Positions 8,453-16,920 of a stretch of 64,000 bases of DNA are shown piece by piece. Numbering within the stretch: position 1 is the stretch's first letter; each line of letters begins with the position of its first letter. The stretch is from Caballeronia fortuita (lineage in GTDB: Bacteria; Pseudomonadota; Gammaproteobacteria; Burkholderiales; Burkholderiaceae): the NCBI RefSeq assembly GCF_001544835.2, contig NZ_FCNX02000016.1, positions 124,001 to 188,000 on the forward strand, read 5' to 3'. The position numbers and the translations under genes are program-made. The notes under the pieces were generated by a model. That model was not told the DNA's origin and did no database searches. It worked only from the letters and a program-made list of their open reading frames with translations.

Positions 8453-8643
8453 TAAGCCTTGGTCGGTCAGACGGTTTGTCGTCGGGTGTCCGCGTCGGAT
8501 TGTTGCAGTTTGCGTCCTACCGCTGAAGCATGAGCGGTGCTACAAATCCTTTTGTTGAAACTCAGAACTATCCGGTGGTGATCGCGACTAATCTGCCTAG
8601 ACTTCGCGGGCCGTCACACCACCGTTAATCAAGGAGTTGAACA

Positions 8644-9138
8644 ATGGGAATTCTCAGCTTTATCAAGGAAGCGGGCGAGAAACTCTTCGGCGCAGCCGCG
8701 CCGAGCGCGCAGGCGGCTTCTGCTGCCGCGCCGGTCGATGTCGCCGCTCTCAATCAGAAAGCGGGCGAGGCTATCGCGACGTACCTTCGCTCGCAAGGCC
8801 TCAACGCAGATAACCTCGATGTCAAATATGACGGGGCGTCGCATACGGTGACGGTGTCGGGTCAGGCGCCGGATCAGGCGACGAAGGAGAAGATCCTCGT
8901 CGCGGCGGGCAATGTGCAGCATGTCGACAAGGTCGACGATCAAATGACCGTGCCGAATAGCGAGCCTGAATCGCAGTACTACACTGTGGTGTCGGGTGAC
9001 AATCTTTGGAAGATTGCTGAGAAGTATTACGGGAACGGTTCGAAGAACGATGTGATTTTCGAGGCTAACAAGCCGATGTTGAAGAGTCCGGACAAGATTT
9101 ATCCCGGGCAGGTTTTGCGGATTCCTGCGGTTAGCTGA
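8644..9138 (+). CDS. BON and LysM domain protein (Kbp/YgaU-like)
   Basis: 164 residues: a short N-terminal stretch beginning MGILSFIKEAGEKLFG, a low-complexity Ala/Pro linker (about 20-32), a BON domain (about 33-100) and a C-terminal LysM domain (about 110-162) that starts YYTVVSGDNLWKIAEKYYG. This is the layout of E. coli Kbp (YgaU), a cytoplasmic potassium-binding protein. There is no signal peptide, which agrees with that assignment even though LysM often binds peptidoglycan. AAGGAGTTGAACA precedes the ATG. The gene stands alone and is followed by repeat element A. Confidence 0.88.
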   Translation: MGILSFIKEAGEKLFGAAAPSAQAASAAAPVDVAALNQKAGEAIATYLRSQGLNADNLDVKYDGASHTVTVSGQAPDQATKEKILVAAGNVQHVDKVDDQMTVPNSEPESQYYTVVSGDNLWKIAEKYYGNGSKNDVIFEANKPMLKSPDKIYPGQVLRIPAVS

Positions 9139-9193
9139 TTTCTCTTCTTGGTTTCGGGACGCGGGCTTTGTGGTTCGCGTTTTTTTGCTTTCG

Positions 9194-9799
9194 CGCCGGA
9201 TCCCGGTTTCTTTGTGGTTTATTAGCGCTGCCCCTGTGCGGGGCGGCACTTACTTTCTTTGCTGCTGCAAAGAAAGTAAGCAAAGAAAGCAGCTTTTCAG
9301 GCCCGCGGTCACACGCAGGTTGAGTAGTACTCTCGTCCTCGGTGGCACTCGCCTAAGTGTCGCCCTCATAGGCCCAACTGGGCTTGGCTCGCGCACGGTC
9401 CGCCACATCGCACCACATAACGAACTGGTGCAGCACGAAAGAGCATCGGCACAGCGCTGCGCGCTGCCGTCGGGTATGCGAGGGAAACCATCGAAGAAAA
9501 AGCACTTGCAAACCCGATCGACCCATCGGCCGCGCAGCGGGCTGGAGCTATATCGTGCTGAACCCGCGCGCTAAACGGACTCGCGAGTCAAACCGTGCGC
9601 GATCCAAGCCCGGTGATTGTGATGAGGGCACACGTTAGGCGAGTGCCACGGTAAACGAGAGGACTACCCAACGTGCGTGTGACCGCGGGCGTAACAGAAG
9701 CTGCTTTCTTTGCCTACTTTCTTTGCAGCAGCAAAGAAAGTAGGTGCCGCCCCGCACAGGGGCAACGCTAATAGACCAAAAACAAAACGGGATCCGGCG
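9194..9799 (-). repeat. Long inverted-repeat element, copy A
   Basis: A 606-bp non-coding element. Its ends are inverted copies CGCCGGATCCCG / CGGGATCCGGCG, and similarity between the two arms continues inward for about 210 bp. Each arm carries a GCCCC-TGTGC-GGGGC hairpin (left at 9230-9244) and a 14-bp stem hairpin (left 9249-9280, right 9713-9744). Read on the minus strand it aligns with copy C over its whole length, so A is inverted relative to B and C. It sits between the convergent LysM and oxidoreductase genes, 55 bp and 6 bp from their stop codons. Short frames within it encode FFAAAKK-type peptides and look spurious. Confidence 0.9.
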
Positions 9800-9805
9800 A
9801 AAGAC

Positions 9806-11188
9806 TCACTCCAATTCCCTCAACCCCTCAAGCAAAGTAGGAATCAACTCACTCACCGTAGGATGAATATGCATAGCCCGCTGCAAGGTCCCATAAGGCG
9901 CATCCGCATTCATGATATCGATGAACGTATGAATAGCCTCATCCCCTTCGATGCCATAAATCGCCGCCCCTAAAAACCGCTGCGTGCGCGCATCGACCAG
10001 CGCCTTCATGAAGCCATCCGTTTCCCCGCGTTCCCGAGCGCGCCCCACGCGTGACATCGGCATCGTCGCGATGAGCGCCTCGCGTCCATCTTTTCTCACC
10101 TCTTCCTCGCTCATCCCCACACGAGCAAACGGCGGATCGACAAACACCGCATACGCCATGATGCGTGTATCGACACTGCGCGATTCTCCATCGATCAGGT
10201 TCGAAGCGATGATCTCGTAATCGTTCCACGACGTATGCGTGAACGCGCCGCGCCCATTCACGTCGCCCAAGGCATAGATGCCTTCCACATTGGTCCGCAA
10301 CTGGCCGTCGACATCGATCATGCCGTGCCGGTTCACAGCCACACCCGCCCGCTCAAGACCGAGGTCGTCCGTGTTGGGCGTGCGGCCCGTCGCGAAGAGC
10401 ACATGCGATGCGTCGATCACCTCATCGCCGATGACCACGCGCACACCGCGCGCCGACGGCTCCGCGCGCGAAATTTGCGCGCCAAAACGAAACTCGACGC
10501 CCTCGCGCACGAACACATCCTGCATCGCGCGAGCAACGTCCTCATCCTCGCGCGTCAAAATACGATCGCCGCGCACGAGCAATGTCACGCGGCTGCCGAA
10601 GCGGCGGAACATCTGACCGAATTCGAGCGCGATATAGCTCGCGCCGACGATCACCAGATGTTCGGGCACTTCCGTCAACTCGAGAATCGTCGAATTGGTC
10701 AGATACGGCACGCGCTCGAGCCCGTCGATGTCCGGCACCACCGCGCGCGTGCCCGTGTTGATGAAGACGAGATCGGCGTTGATCGCCTGCGTCGAGCCGT
10801 CGCTTGCCTCGATCGATAGTGCGCGCGGCCCGGTAAAGCGCCCATGTCCGTTGAACACGGTAAGGTTGTTCGTCCCGCGCAGCCACTTCTCGATGCCCGT
10901 GCGCGATCCTTCGATCACCTCGTCCTTGCGCGCTTTCACGCGCGCCATGTCGATGGTGATATCGCCGCCGATCATCACGCCGTATTGCGCCGCCGTGCGC
11001 GCAACATGCGCGGCGCGCGCGCTCGCGACATAGGTCTTCGTCGGCGTGCAGCCGACATTCACGCACGTGCCGCCGAACAGATGCCGCTCGATCACGGCAG
11101 TGCGCCTGCCGCTTTCCGCAAGCCGTACGGCAAGCGGCGAGCCGCCCTGCCCCGTACCGATGACGACCGCATCGAAGTGCTGTGACAT
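9806..11188 (-). CDS. FAD-dependent pyridine nucleotide-disulfide oxidoreductase (mercuric reductase / RclA-like)
   Basis: 460 residues. FAD-binding GTGQGG is at 11-16, the redox-active disulfide is C42-VNVG-C47, a second Rossmann motif lies in VIVGASYIALEFG, a second FAD motif in GIYALGDVNG, and the dimer-interface HIHPTVSELIP is near the C-terminus. No N-terminal metal-binding domain is present, so it is not a full MerA; RclA-like NAD(P)H oxidoreductases of oxidative or metal stress fit better. The substrate is unknown. The gene is single, with a perfect hairpin in its leader. Confidence 0.88.
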   Translation of the reverse strand: MSQHFDAVVIGTGQGGSPLAVRLAESGRRTAVIERHLFGGTCVNVGCTPTKTYVASARAAHVARTAAQYGVMIGGDITIDMARVKARKDEVIEGSRTGIEKWLRGTNNLTVFNGHGRFTGPRALSIEASDGSTQAINADLVFINTGTRAVVPDIDGLERVPYLTNSTILELTEVPEHLVIVGASYIALEFGQMFRRFGSRVTLLVRGDRILTREDEDVARAMQDVFVREGVEFRFGAQISRAEPSARGVRVVIGDEVIDASHVLFATGRTPNTDDLGLERAGVAVNRHGMIDVDGQLRTNVEGIYALGDVNGRGAFTHTSWNDYEIIASNLIDGESRSVDTRIMAYAVFVDPPFARVGMSEEEVRKDGREALIATMPMSRVGRARERGETDGFMKALVDARTQRFLGAAIYGIEGDEAIHTFIDIMNADAPYGTLQRAMHIHPTVSELIPTLLEGLRELE

Positions 11189-11203
11189 GCTCGTTTTCTC
11201 CCC

Positions 11204-11232
11204 GGCATTTTGCGTTCAAAACGCAAAATGCC
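11204..11232 (-). promoter_or_regulatory. Perfect 13-bp hairpin in the oxidoreductase leader
   Basis: GGCATTTTGCGTT (11204-11216) and AACGCAAAATGCC (11220-11232) form a perfect stem with a 3-nt loop, 16 bp upstream of the oxidoreductase ATG at 11188. It could be an operator or an RNA hairpin controlling translation. Related AT-rich motifs occur at 15110-15170 and 23771-23833. The remainder of the 261-bp divergent spacer should hold the promoters of this gene and the antiporter. Confidence 0.55.
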
Positions 11233-11449
11233 ATGCGAATGAAGCGGATGAGGAATGCAATGCCGGATCGAAATGCATCTTACGCGCAACTCAATGGAAA
11301 GGCAGACGCCGTGCCCGTGTTCGTCGCGCGCTCCAATACAGGCATGGCGCGTGCTGTTTCTCTGACGAACGACCCGCGTCATCGCGCCACGCGGCACGAT
11401 CGACCAAGCGCCCACACACCAACACGCATAAAGAAGCCCTAAGGCATAC

Positions 11450-12763
11450 ATGACCGAGACGATCTGGTTTCTCGTCGTCGGCGGCGTGCTCATTTTCATG
11501 GGCCTCGCCAGTTCGACGTTCAAGCGTCTGCCGATCAGCACCGCGATGTGCTATCTCGCGATCGGCTTCGCCATGGGTCCAGCCGCAGCCAATCTACTGA
11601 CGCTCGACCTCGCCACCGACGCCACCGTCCTCAGGCGCATCACCGAAGTCGCGATGCTCGTATCGCTGTTCGCGATCGGTCTGAGGCTGCGCGTGCCGCC
11701 GACCGACCGCATCTGGATCCTGCCGATCCGCCTCGGCCTCGTCGCGATGATATTCACCGTCGTTCTGCTCACGCTCTTCGGCGCGTACGTGCTCGGGCTC
11801 AGTTGGGGACCGGCGCTGCTGCTCGCCGCGATGCTCGCACCGACCGATCCCGTACTCGCTCACGACGTGCAAGTGGAAAAACCCGGCGACATCGACCTGT
11901 TGCGTTTCTCGCTGACCGGCGAAGGCGGTCTCAACGATGGCATCGCGCTGCCGATCGCGCTGCTCGGCATCGCCGTGTGCCGCTTCGAGGCGACGCCAAG
12001 TGAAGCACTGCACTGGAATTTTGCATTACAGGCGATATGGGGCATTGCAGGCGCGCTCGTCAGCGGCTGGCTGCTCGGCGCGCTGTCGGTGCGGCTCGTC
12101 GCGTATCTGCGCACGCGCCACGGTCAGGCGCTCGGGCCCGAAGGCTTCTATGCGCTCGGGCTCATCGCGTTGTCCTATGGCGTCGCCGAATTGCTGCACA
12201 CATACGCGTTCCTCGCGGTGTTCGCAGCGGGTCTCGCGATGCGCCGCGTCGAACAAAAGGCAAGTGGCGACAAATCCGCGCGCCAGGCGGTCGGCAAGAT
12301 CGACGCGGACGACGTCGGCGCCGCGGCGGCCGATCCCGAACGCGCGCACGCATTCGTGGCCGAGCGCGTGCACGGCTTCACGATCGAACTGGAACGCATT
12401 GCCGAAGCCGCGATCATGCTTATGGTCGGCGCCGTGCTCGCGACGTTGTGGCGCGATCTCTTCACCTGGCGCGCGATCGCGCTGATCGTCGCGCTCTTTC
12501 TGGTGTTGCGGCCCGCGGCGGTCGAGGCATCGCTGATCGGATCGAATGCGAGCGGCGCGCAAAGACGGCTCATGAGCTGGTTCGGCATGCGAGGCGTCGG
12601 CTCGTTCTATTATCTGCTCTATGCACTCGAACACGCGCCGCGCGACGTCGCCGCGCCGCTCGTTCCGCTCGTCATCGCGACGATCGCCGCTTCGGTCGTC
12701 GTGCACGGCATCACCGCGACGCCGCTCATGAATCGTTATCAGCGCACGCGATCCGATGACTAG
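11450..12763 (+). CDS. Na+/H+ (cation:proton) antiporter, CPA1/NhaP type
   Basis: 437 residues, an integral inner-membrane protein with about 11-12 hydrophobic segments. Motifs of the sodium/hydrogen exchanger fold are visible: AAMLAPTDPVLAHDVQ, with the Asp of the unwound helix, then FSLTGEGGLNDGIALPIALL, and the late GMRGVGSFYYLLYALEH. A hydrophilic insertion lies at about 268-305. It should exchange cytoplasmic Na+ or K+ for protons. The 3' end overlaps the next gene by 8 bp, so the two are translationally coupled. Confidence 0.92.
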   Translation: MTETIWFLVVGGVLIFMGLASSTFKRLPISTAMCYLAIGFAMGPAAANLLTLDLATDATVLRRITEVAMLVSLFAIGLRLRVPPTDRIWILPIRLGLVAMIFTVVLLTLFGAYVLGLSWGPALLLAAMLAPTDPVLAHDVQVEKPGDIDLLRFSLTGEGGLNDGIALPIALLGIAVCRFEATPSEALHWNFALQAIWGIAGALVSGWLLGALSVRLVAYLRTRHGQALGPEGFYALGLIALSYGVAELLHTYAFLAVFAAGLAMRRVEQKASGDKSARQAVGKIDADDVGAAAADPERAHAFVAERVHGFTIELERIAEAAIMLMVGAVLATLWRDLFTWRAIALIVALFLVLRPAAVEASLIGSNASGAQRRLMSWFGMRGVGSFYYLLYALEHAPRDVAAPLVPLVIATIAASVVVHGITATPLMNRYQRTRSDD

Positions 12764-13388
12764 CGATGCAACTCTCATCGAGGACCGGACAAGCGTGAAG
12801 CAACTGATTTTTTTCTGCGGACATGCGGGCACCGGCAAGACGACGCTCGCCAAGGAGCTATTCGCGCCACTCATGCAGGCGAGCGGCGCGCCCTTCTGCC
12901 TGCTCGACAAGGACACGCTCTACGGCGCGTACAGCGCGGCCGCGATCGGCGCGCTGACCGGCGATCCGCACGATCGCGACAGCCCGCTTTTCATCGAGCA
13001 TTTCCGCGATCCCGAGTATCGCTGTCTGATCGATACCGCCGCTGAAAATCTCGCGCTCGGCGTGAGTGTCGTGATCGTCGCGCCGCTTACGCGTGAAGTG
13101 CGCAATGCGCGTCTTTTCGATCGAGCGTGGCTCGGTATCGATGACGATGTCGACATTAGCGTCGTGTGGGTGCACGTCGAGGAAGATGTGGCGCGCGAGC
13201 GCATCGTCGCGCGGAACGATCCGAACGATGCATACAAGCTCGCGCATTGGGAAAAGTATCGCGAGCGCCTCTTCGTTCCCGACGAAGCGCTCGCGCGCAC
13301 GCTCGTGATGTTCGATAACACCGCGCCGTCCGATGAAGCGCGCGCCAAGCTGCTCGCGCGCCTGACCGCTCAGGCCGCCGCGAGCTGA
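12756..13388 (+). CDS. P-loop kinase-like ATPase coupled to the antiporter
   Basis: 210 residues. Walker A GHAGTGKT is at 22-29 in FFCGHAGTGKTTLAKELF, followed by the acidic LLDKDTLYG, a VIVAPLTREVRN strand and an arginine-rich lid (ARERIVARN). This is the pattern of zeta-toxin/gluconate-kinase-like small-molecule kinases. The substrate is unknown. Its start overlaps the antiporter stop by 8 bp, and its last 19 bp overlap the 3' end of the convergent dehydrogenase gene. No antitoxin-like partner is seen, so I do not call it a toxin. Confidence 0.8.
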   Translation: MTSDATLIEDRTSVKQLIFFCGHAGTGKTTLAKELFAPLMQASGAPFCLLDKDTLYGAYSAAAIGALTGDPHDRDSPLFIEHFRDPEYRCLIDTAAENLALGVSVVIVAPLTREVRNARLFDRAWLGIDDDVDISVVWVHVEEDVARERIVARNDPNDAYKLAHWEKYRERLFVPDEALARTLVMFDNTAPSDEARAKLLARLTAQAAAS

Positions 13389-14479
13389 CGCGCCGTTGCC
13401 ACCGCGTTCGCGCCTTCGTACAGCTTGCCGAAGCGATTGTCGAGAAACGCGGCGAGCGGCACCTGCTCCTGACGCACGAAACCGCTTTGCGGCAGCACGC
13501 CTTCGCGGAAGAGATCGAGCTCGGCGCAGATCGCACCGGCGGTCGTGATCTGTATTGCGCTCATCGGCACGCCACATACATCCTTCGCGAAGATCTTGCG
13601 CGTGAACACGTCCTGCACGAGTTGACCACGTCGCATGCCCGTCACCGTGACGAAGATCAGCACGACGTCCTGCGCCGTCGACGGCACCGCGCGCTTCAGC
13701 ATCGTCTTCAGACCATCGCGATCGGTGGACATGCGCAGATCGTCGAGCAGGAACTTCATCAGATCGCGATGCCCCGGATAGCGCACCGACTTGTAGTCGA
13801 GCGTTTCGACTTTGCCGGCGAGCGTCTCGCATAGCGTGCCGAGTCCGCCCGACGTGTTGAACGCCTCGTACTCGATGCCATCCAGCGAAAAATGCTCGAC
13901 GCCTTCTAGCGGCTGCACCCATTGCGTGCGCCCCTCGCGGATCGCTTCGCACGGCTGGCAATACTCGTTGATGAGGCCGTCGATGCTCCACGTGAGGTTG
14001 TACTTCAGCGCGTTGGTCGGAAACTCGGGCAGCGCGCCAACGCGCATTTTTACTTCGCGCACATCGTCGAGACGCTTCGCGAGATCGTGCGCGACGATGC
14101 CGATGAAGCCCGGCGCAAGACCGCATTGCGGCATGAACGCGAGTTCCGAATCGTCGGCGATGGCGCGGATCGCATGCGTCGCGCGCACGTCTTCGGTGAG
14201 ATCGAAATAATGTACGCCCGCCGCTTTCGCCGCCGACGCGACGTTGATCGCGAGGTAATACGGCAGCGCGTTGATGAGTGCGTCGAAGCCGACGAGCGCC
14301 TGCCGCAGCGCGGGCGTATCGGCGGAATCGACGCGGCGCGTCGGGATGCCTTGCGCGTCGATGAGCGCGAGCGCGTGCTCGTCGCGATCGAACGCGACGA
14401 CGTCGAAATCCCCCGTTTCACGCAGCAAATGGGCAATGCTCTGACCGATCAATCCGGCGCCGACGAGGGCCACTTTCAT
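13370..14479 (-). CDS. Saccharopine dehydrogenase-family NAD(P)-dependent oxidoreductase
   Basis: 369 residues from ATG 14479, chosen because AAAGGAG is well spaced from it; an ATG two codons earlier abuts that site. The N-terminus MKVALVGAGLIGQSIA has the dinucleotide-binding GxGxxG. The C-terminal saccharopine-dehydrogenase domain follows, with AGVHYFDLTEDVRATH and MPQCGLAPGFIGIVAHDLA. Relatives act on lysine-derived or other amino acids, such as lysine 6-dehydrogenase. An Lrp/AsnC regulator is encoded 150 bp upstream on the same strand, which supports amino acid metabolism. The substrate is inferred. The 3' end overlaps the convergent kinase gene. Confidence 0.85.
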   Translation of the reverse strand: MKVALVGAGLIGQSIAHLLRETGDFDVVAFDRDEHALALIDAQGIPTRRVDSADTPALRQALVGFDALINALPYYLAINVASAAKAAGVHYFDLTEDVRATHAIRAIADDSELAFMPQCGLAPGFIGIVAHDLAKRLDDVREVKMRVGALPEFPTNALKYNLTWSIDGLINEYCQPCEAIREGRTQWVQPLEGVEHFSLDGIEYEAFNTSGGLGTLCETLAGKVETLDYKSVRYPGHRDLMKFLLDDLRMSTDRDGLKTMLKRAVPSTAQDVVLIFVTVTGMRRGQLVQDVFTRKIFAKDVCGVPMSAIQITTAGAICAELDLFREGVLPQSGFVRQEQVPLAAFLDNRFGKLYEGANAVATARQLAAA

Positions 14480-14629
14480 CTTCATCTCCTTTATGTGCGG
14501 GTTTGGCCGAGACCATCTCCACACAGTTTAGGAGCGCACGAATACTGATCCTAGAAGCAAAATGATGCGCTTCGACGAGGGTTTTCGTCGTTTCGACGAT
14601 GCAATGCTGCAAATCGTAGCGAACGGCGG

Positions 14630-15085
14630 TTATCCGGCGCGGTCGATCTTGCGCGCGAGAATGATCGACGTCGTCGTGCGCTCGACGCCTTCCAGCGCGC
14701 CGATCTCGTCGAGCAGATCGTTGAGGCGATCGGGCGAATCGGCACGCAGCCACGCAACATAATCGAATTCGCCGCTCACCGCGCACAGCAGTTGAATCTC
14801 GGGCATACGCGCGAAGCGCTTCTGCAGGTCGCGGCCATACTTCGGCATGAGCTTGATGCCGACATACGCTTGAATACTGGCATCGAGCACGTCCTGGCCT
14901 AGCCTCACGCCGTAGCCCGCGATCACGTCGTTCTTTTCGAGCCGCGCAATGCGCGCGATGACCGTCGTGCGCGCGATGCCCAGTTGGCGCGCCAGGTTCG
15001 CCACGCTCTCGCGCGCGTTCATTTGCAGGAGCGCGACGAGATTGCGATCGATGTCATCGAGCTGATCGAGGCGCGGCGGTCTCAT
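14630..15085 (-). CDS. Lrp/AsnC-family transcriptional regulator
   Basis: 151 residues starting MRPPRLDQLDDIDRNLVALL. The N-terminal helix-turn-helix spans about 10-60 (ARESVANLARQLGIARTTV), and the C-terminal RAM ligand-binding domain covers about 70-145. The open frame continues upstream for 51 codons, but that part is unlike the family and AAGGA lies 10 bp before the ATG at 15085. The gene is upstream of and parallel to the saccharopine dehydrogenase-like gene and probably controls it in response to an amino acid. Confidence 0.92.
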   Translation of the reverse strand: MRPPRLDQLDDIDRNLVALLQMNARESVANLARQLGIARTTVIARIARLEKNDVIAGYGVRLGQDVLDASIQAYVGIKLMPKYGRDLQKRFARMPEIQLLCAVSGEFDYVAWLRADSPDRLNDLLDEIGALEGVERTTTSIILARKIDRAG

Positions 15086-15234
15086 AGGGGCGTCGTCCTT
15101 GAATTTTGTGTTTTGCGTTATGCGTTTTGAATGCCATCCGGCATCTTGCATTCTGCATTGCGCACGTCGTGCGTGGTGCGTCGTGCGGTTCTCGTGTTTC
15201 GCATTATCGCCGAGACGTAGCGAAAAACGCCTGC

Positions 15235-16125
15235 TCACACGCCGAGCTTATTCACCATGAATTCGACGAAACTCGCGAGCTTGGGCGTCGCACGCGTGTC
15301 GCGGGGATAGACCAAATGCACCGGCGACGGCTTCGGCAAGCAGTCCGCGAGAACGGCGACGAGCGCGCCGCTGCCCAGTTCATCTTCGACGAGGGCGTGC
15401 GGCTGAAGCACGAGGCCGAAGCCGGCAAGCGCGGCCTTTTTCAACGCCTGCCCGTTGTTCGCGCGAAAGCGCGCGGATTGCGTACGGCGCGCGTGCATCG
15501 CATCGTCTTCGCCTTCGAGCCGCCAGCCCGCTTCGCGTCCCAGATGCACGAAGCCCAGGCACTCGTGGCTCGCGAGATCGGCCGGCGTGGCCGGGGTGCC
15601 CGCGCGCGCGAGGTAATCAGGGGACGCGCACACCGTCATCGCGTAGGGCTTGAGCGGACGCGCGACGAAGCTCGAATCGGCGAGCGCACCGATGCGTACG
15701 GCTGCATCGAACCCTTCCTCCACGATATCGACCATGCGGTTCGTCAGATCGAGCTCGACCGTGATCTGCGCGAACGCCGCGAGGAATTCGGTGACGGCGG
15801 GCGTGACGAACTGCGCGCCGTACGTGAGCGGCACAGTGACGCGCAATGTGCCGCGCGGCGTCGCGCTCATCGATTCGGCAAGGGAATCGGCCGAATCGAC
15901 TTCCGCGAGAATGCGGCGGCAGCGCTCGTAGTATTCGCGGCCGATTTCCGTCAGGCTCTGACGGCGAGTCGTGCGCACGATGAGCCGTGCATCGAGCCGA
16001 GCTTCGAGCGCCTGTAGATGCTTGCCCGCCATCGGCGCGGAGATCGAAAAACGCTCGGCGGCGGCGCTCAGACTGCCCGCTTCGACAATGGCGACGAAGA
16101 CCCGCATGCTCAACAAGGTATCCAC
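15235..16125 (-). CDS. LysR-family transcriptional regulator
   Basis: 296 residues from a GTG at 16125, giving (M)DTLLSMRVFVAIVEAGSLSA, a very common start in this subfamily. The next in-frame ATG is six codons later. The helix-turn-helix is in the first 60 residues, and the effector-binding domain runs from about 90. The long frame upstream to 16617 is not supported. It is divergent from the Spy-like gene at 16285. The inverted repeat ATGCGG-N6-CCGCAT in the spacer is a possible binding site. Its target genes are not evident. Confidence 0.88.
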   Translation of the reverse strand: MDTLLSMRVFVAIVEAGSLSAAAERFSISAPMAGKHLQALEARLDARLIVRTTRRQSLTEIGREYYERCRRILAEVDSADSLAESMSATPRGTLRVTVPLTYGAQFVTPAVTEFLAAFAQITVELDLTNRMVDIVEEGFDAAVRIGALADSSFVARPLKPYAMTVCASPDYLARAGTPATPADLASHECLGFVHLGREAGWRLEGEDDAMHARRTQSARFRANNGQALKKAALAGFGLVLQPHALVEDELGSGALVAVLADCLPKPSPVHLVYPRDTRATPKLASFVEFMVNKLGV

Positions 16126-16168
16126 TGCGTTTTTTCCAGAGACGTTTCTAATGTAAGCAGTTGTCGCA

Positions 16169-16186
16169 ATGCGGGCGAATCCGCAT
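16169..16186. promoter_or_regulatory. Inverted repeat in the LysR / Spy-like divergent spacer
   Basis: ATGCGG (16169-16174) and CCGCAT (16181-16186) are perfect inverted half-sites with 6 bp between them, 44 bp upstream of the LysR start. This is a candidate operator for autoregulation; no biochemical support is available. Confidence 0.35.
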
Positions 16187-16284
16187 GCAATCGTGATACT
16201 AATATCCGCCGATGGCGTGATCGTCGCATGACTTTCAACGCAGACGATGCACGCCGCTTCCCATATCGACCGAAGGTATACCGA

Positions 16285-16803
16285 ATGAAAAGAACACTCG
16301 TTGCATTGGCCGCATTCTGCGCACTCAGTCCGGTTTTCGCTCAGTCGTCGTCGCCCGTGGCGGCATCCGCGCCGGCAGCACAGGCCGGGGCATCCGCGCC
16401 GGCCGCCAACAAGCGCGAGGCCCGCGTCGAGGAACGTATCGCGGAACTGCATTCGAGCCTCAAGATCACGCCGCAGCAGGAAGAACAGTGGGCGAAGTTC
16501 GCCGACGTGATGCGCGAAAACGGCCGCACGATGGCCGATCTCTACCGCCAGCGCATCGCGCAGCGCGACACGATGTCCGCGCTCGACGACATGAAGCAAT
16601 ACGAGCAGATCACGCAAGCGAACGCCGACGGCACGAAGCGTCTCGTCGAAGCTTTCGAGCCGCTTTACACGAGCCTTTCGCCCGAGCAGAAGAAGCTGGC
16701 CGACACGAGCTTCCGCTCAGAGCACGGCAAGAAGCGTCACGCGAGCGCGCATCGTAGTCCGCGTGCGTCGGGCGCGGACGCGGCATCGGCGACGAAGCCC
16801 TGA
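16285..16803 (+). CDS. Spy/CpxP-like periplasmic LTXXQ protein
   Basis: 172 residues. A signal peptide is clear at the start (MKRTLVALAAFCALSPVFAQ), followed by an Ala/Pro/Ser-rich linker and then a helical region. The helical part has an LTXXQ-like LKITPQQEEQW and a second similar site in SLSPEQKKLAD. The C-terminus is basic and low complexity. By family analogy it is a periplasmic chaperone or stress sensor. A strong terminator follows. The open frame upstream to 16018 is excluded because the signal peptide marks the true start. Confidence 0.82.
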   Translation: MKRTLVALAAFCALSPVFAQSSSPVAASAPAAQAGASAPAANKREARVEERIAELHSSLKITPQQEEQWAKFADVMRENGRTMADLYRQRIAQRDTMSALDDMKQYEQITQANADGTKRLVEAFEPLYTSLSPEQKKLADTSFRSEHGKKRHASAHRSPRASGADAASATKP

Positions 16804-16823
16804 GCATGCGTCGAAACCGGAAA

Positions 16824-16850
16824 CCCGCATCGCGCGATGCGGGTTTTTTT
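16824..16850 (+). terminator. Rho-independent terminator of the Spy-like gene
   Basis: CCCGCATCG and CGATGCGGG form a 9-bp stem with a 2-nt loop (16824-16843), followed by seven T residues. It lies 20 bp after the stop codon. Confidence 0.9.
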
Positions 16851-16920
16851 GTTTTTACCGGTGCAAAATGACGCGAATCCCGTTACGATCCCGCTCCCCG
16901 AAGCCATCGCGGATTACACC

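Noticed and set aside
9710..9973. Short frames with FFAAAKK-type peptides in the three repeat elements
   Set aside because: They arise from the conserved hairpin sequence in either strand, lack ribosome binding sites and differ in length and frame between copies.
12756..13388. Zeta-like toxin of a toxin-antitoxin pair
   Set aside because: Only the P-loop kinase fold is shared. No small antitoxin gene precedes it, and it is coupled to an antiporter.
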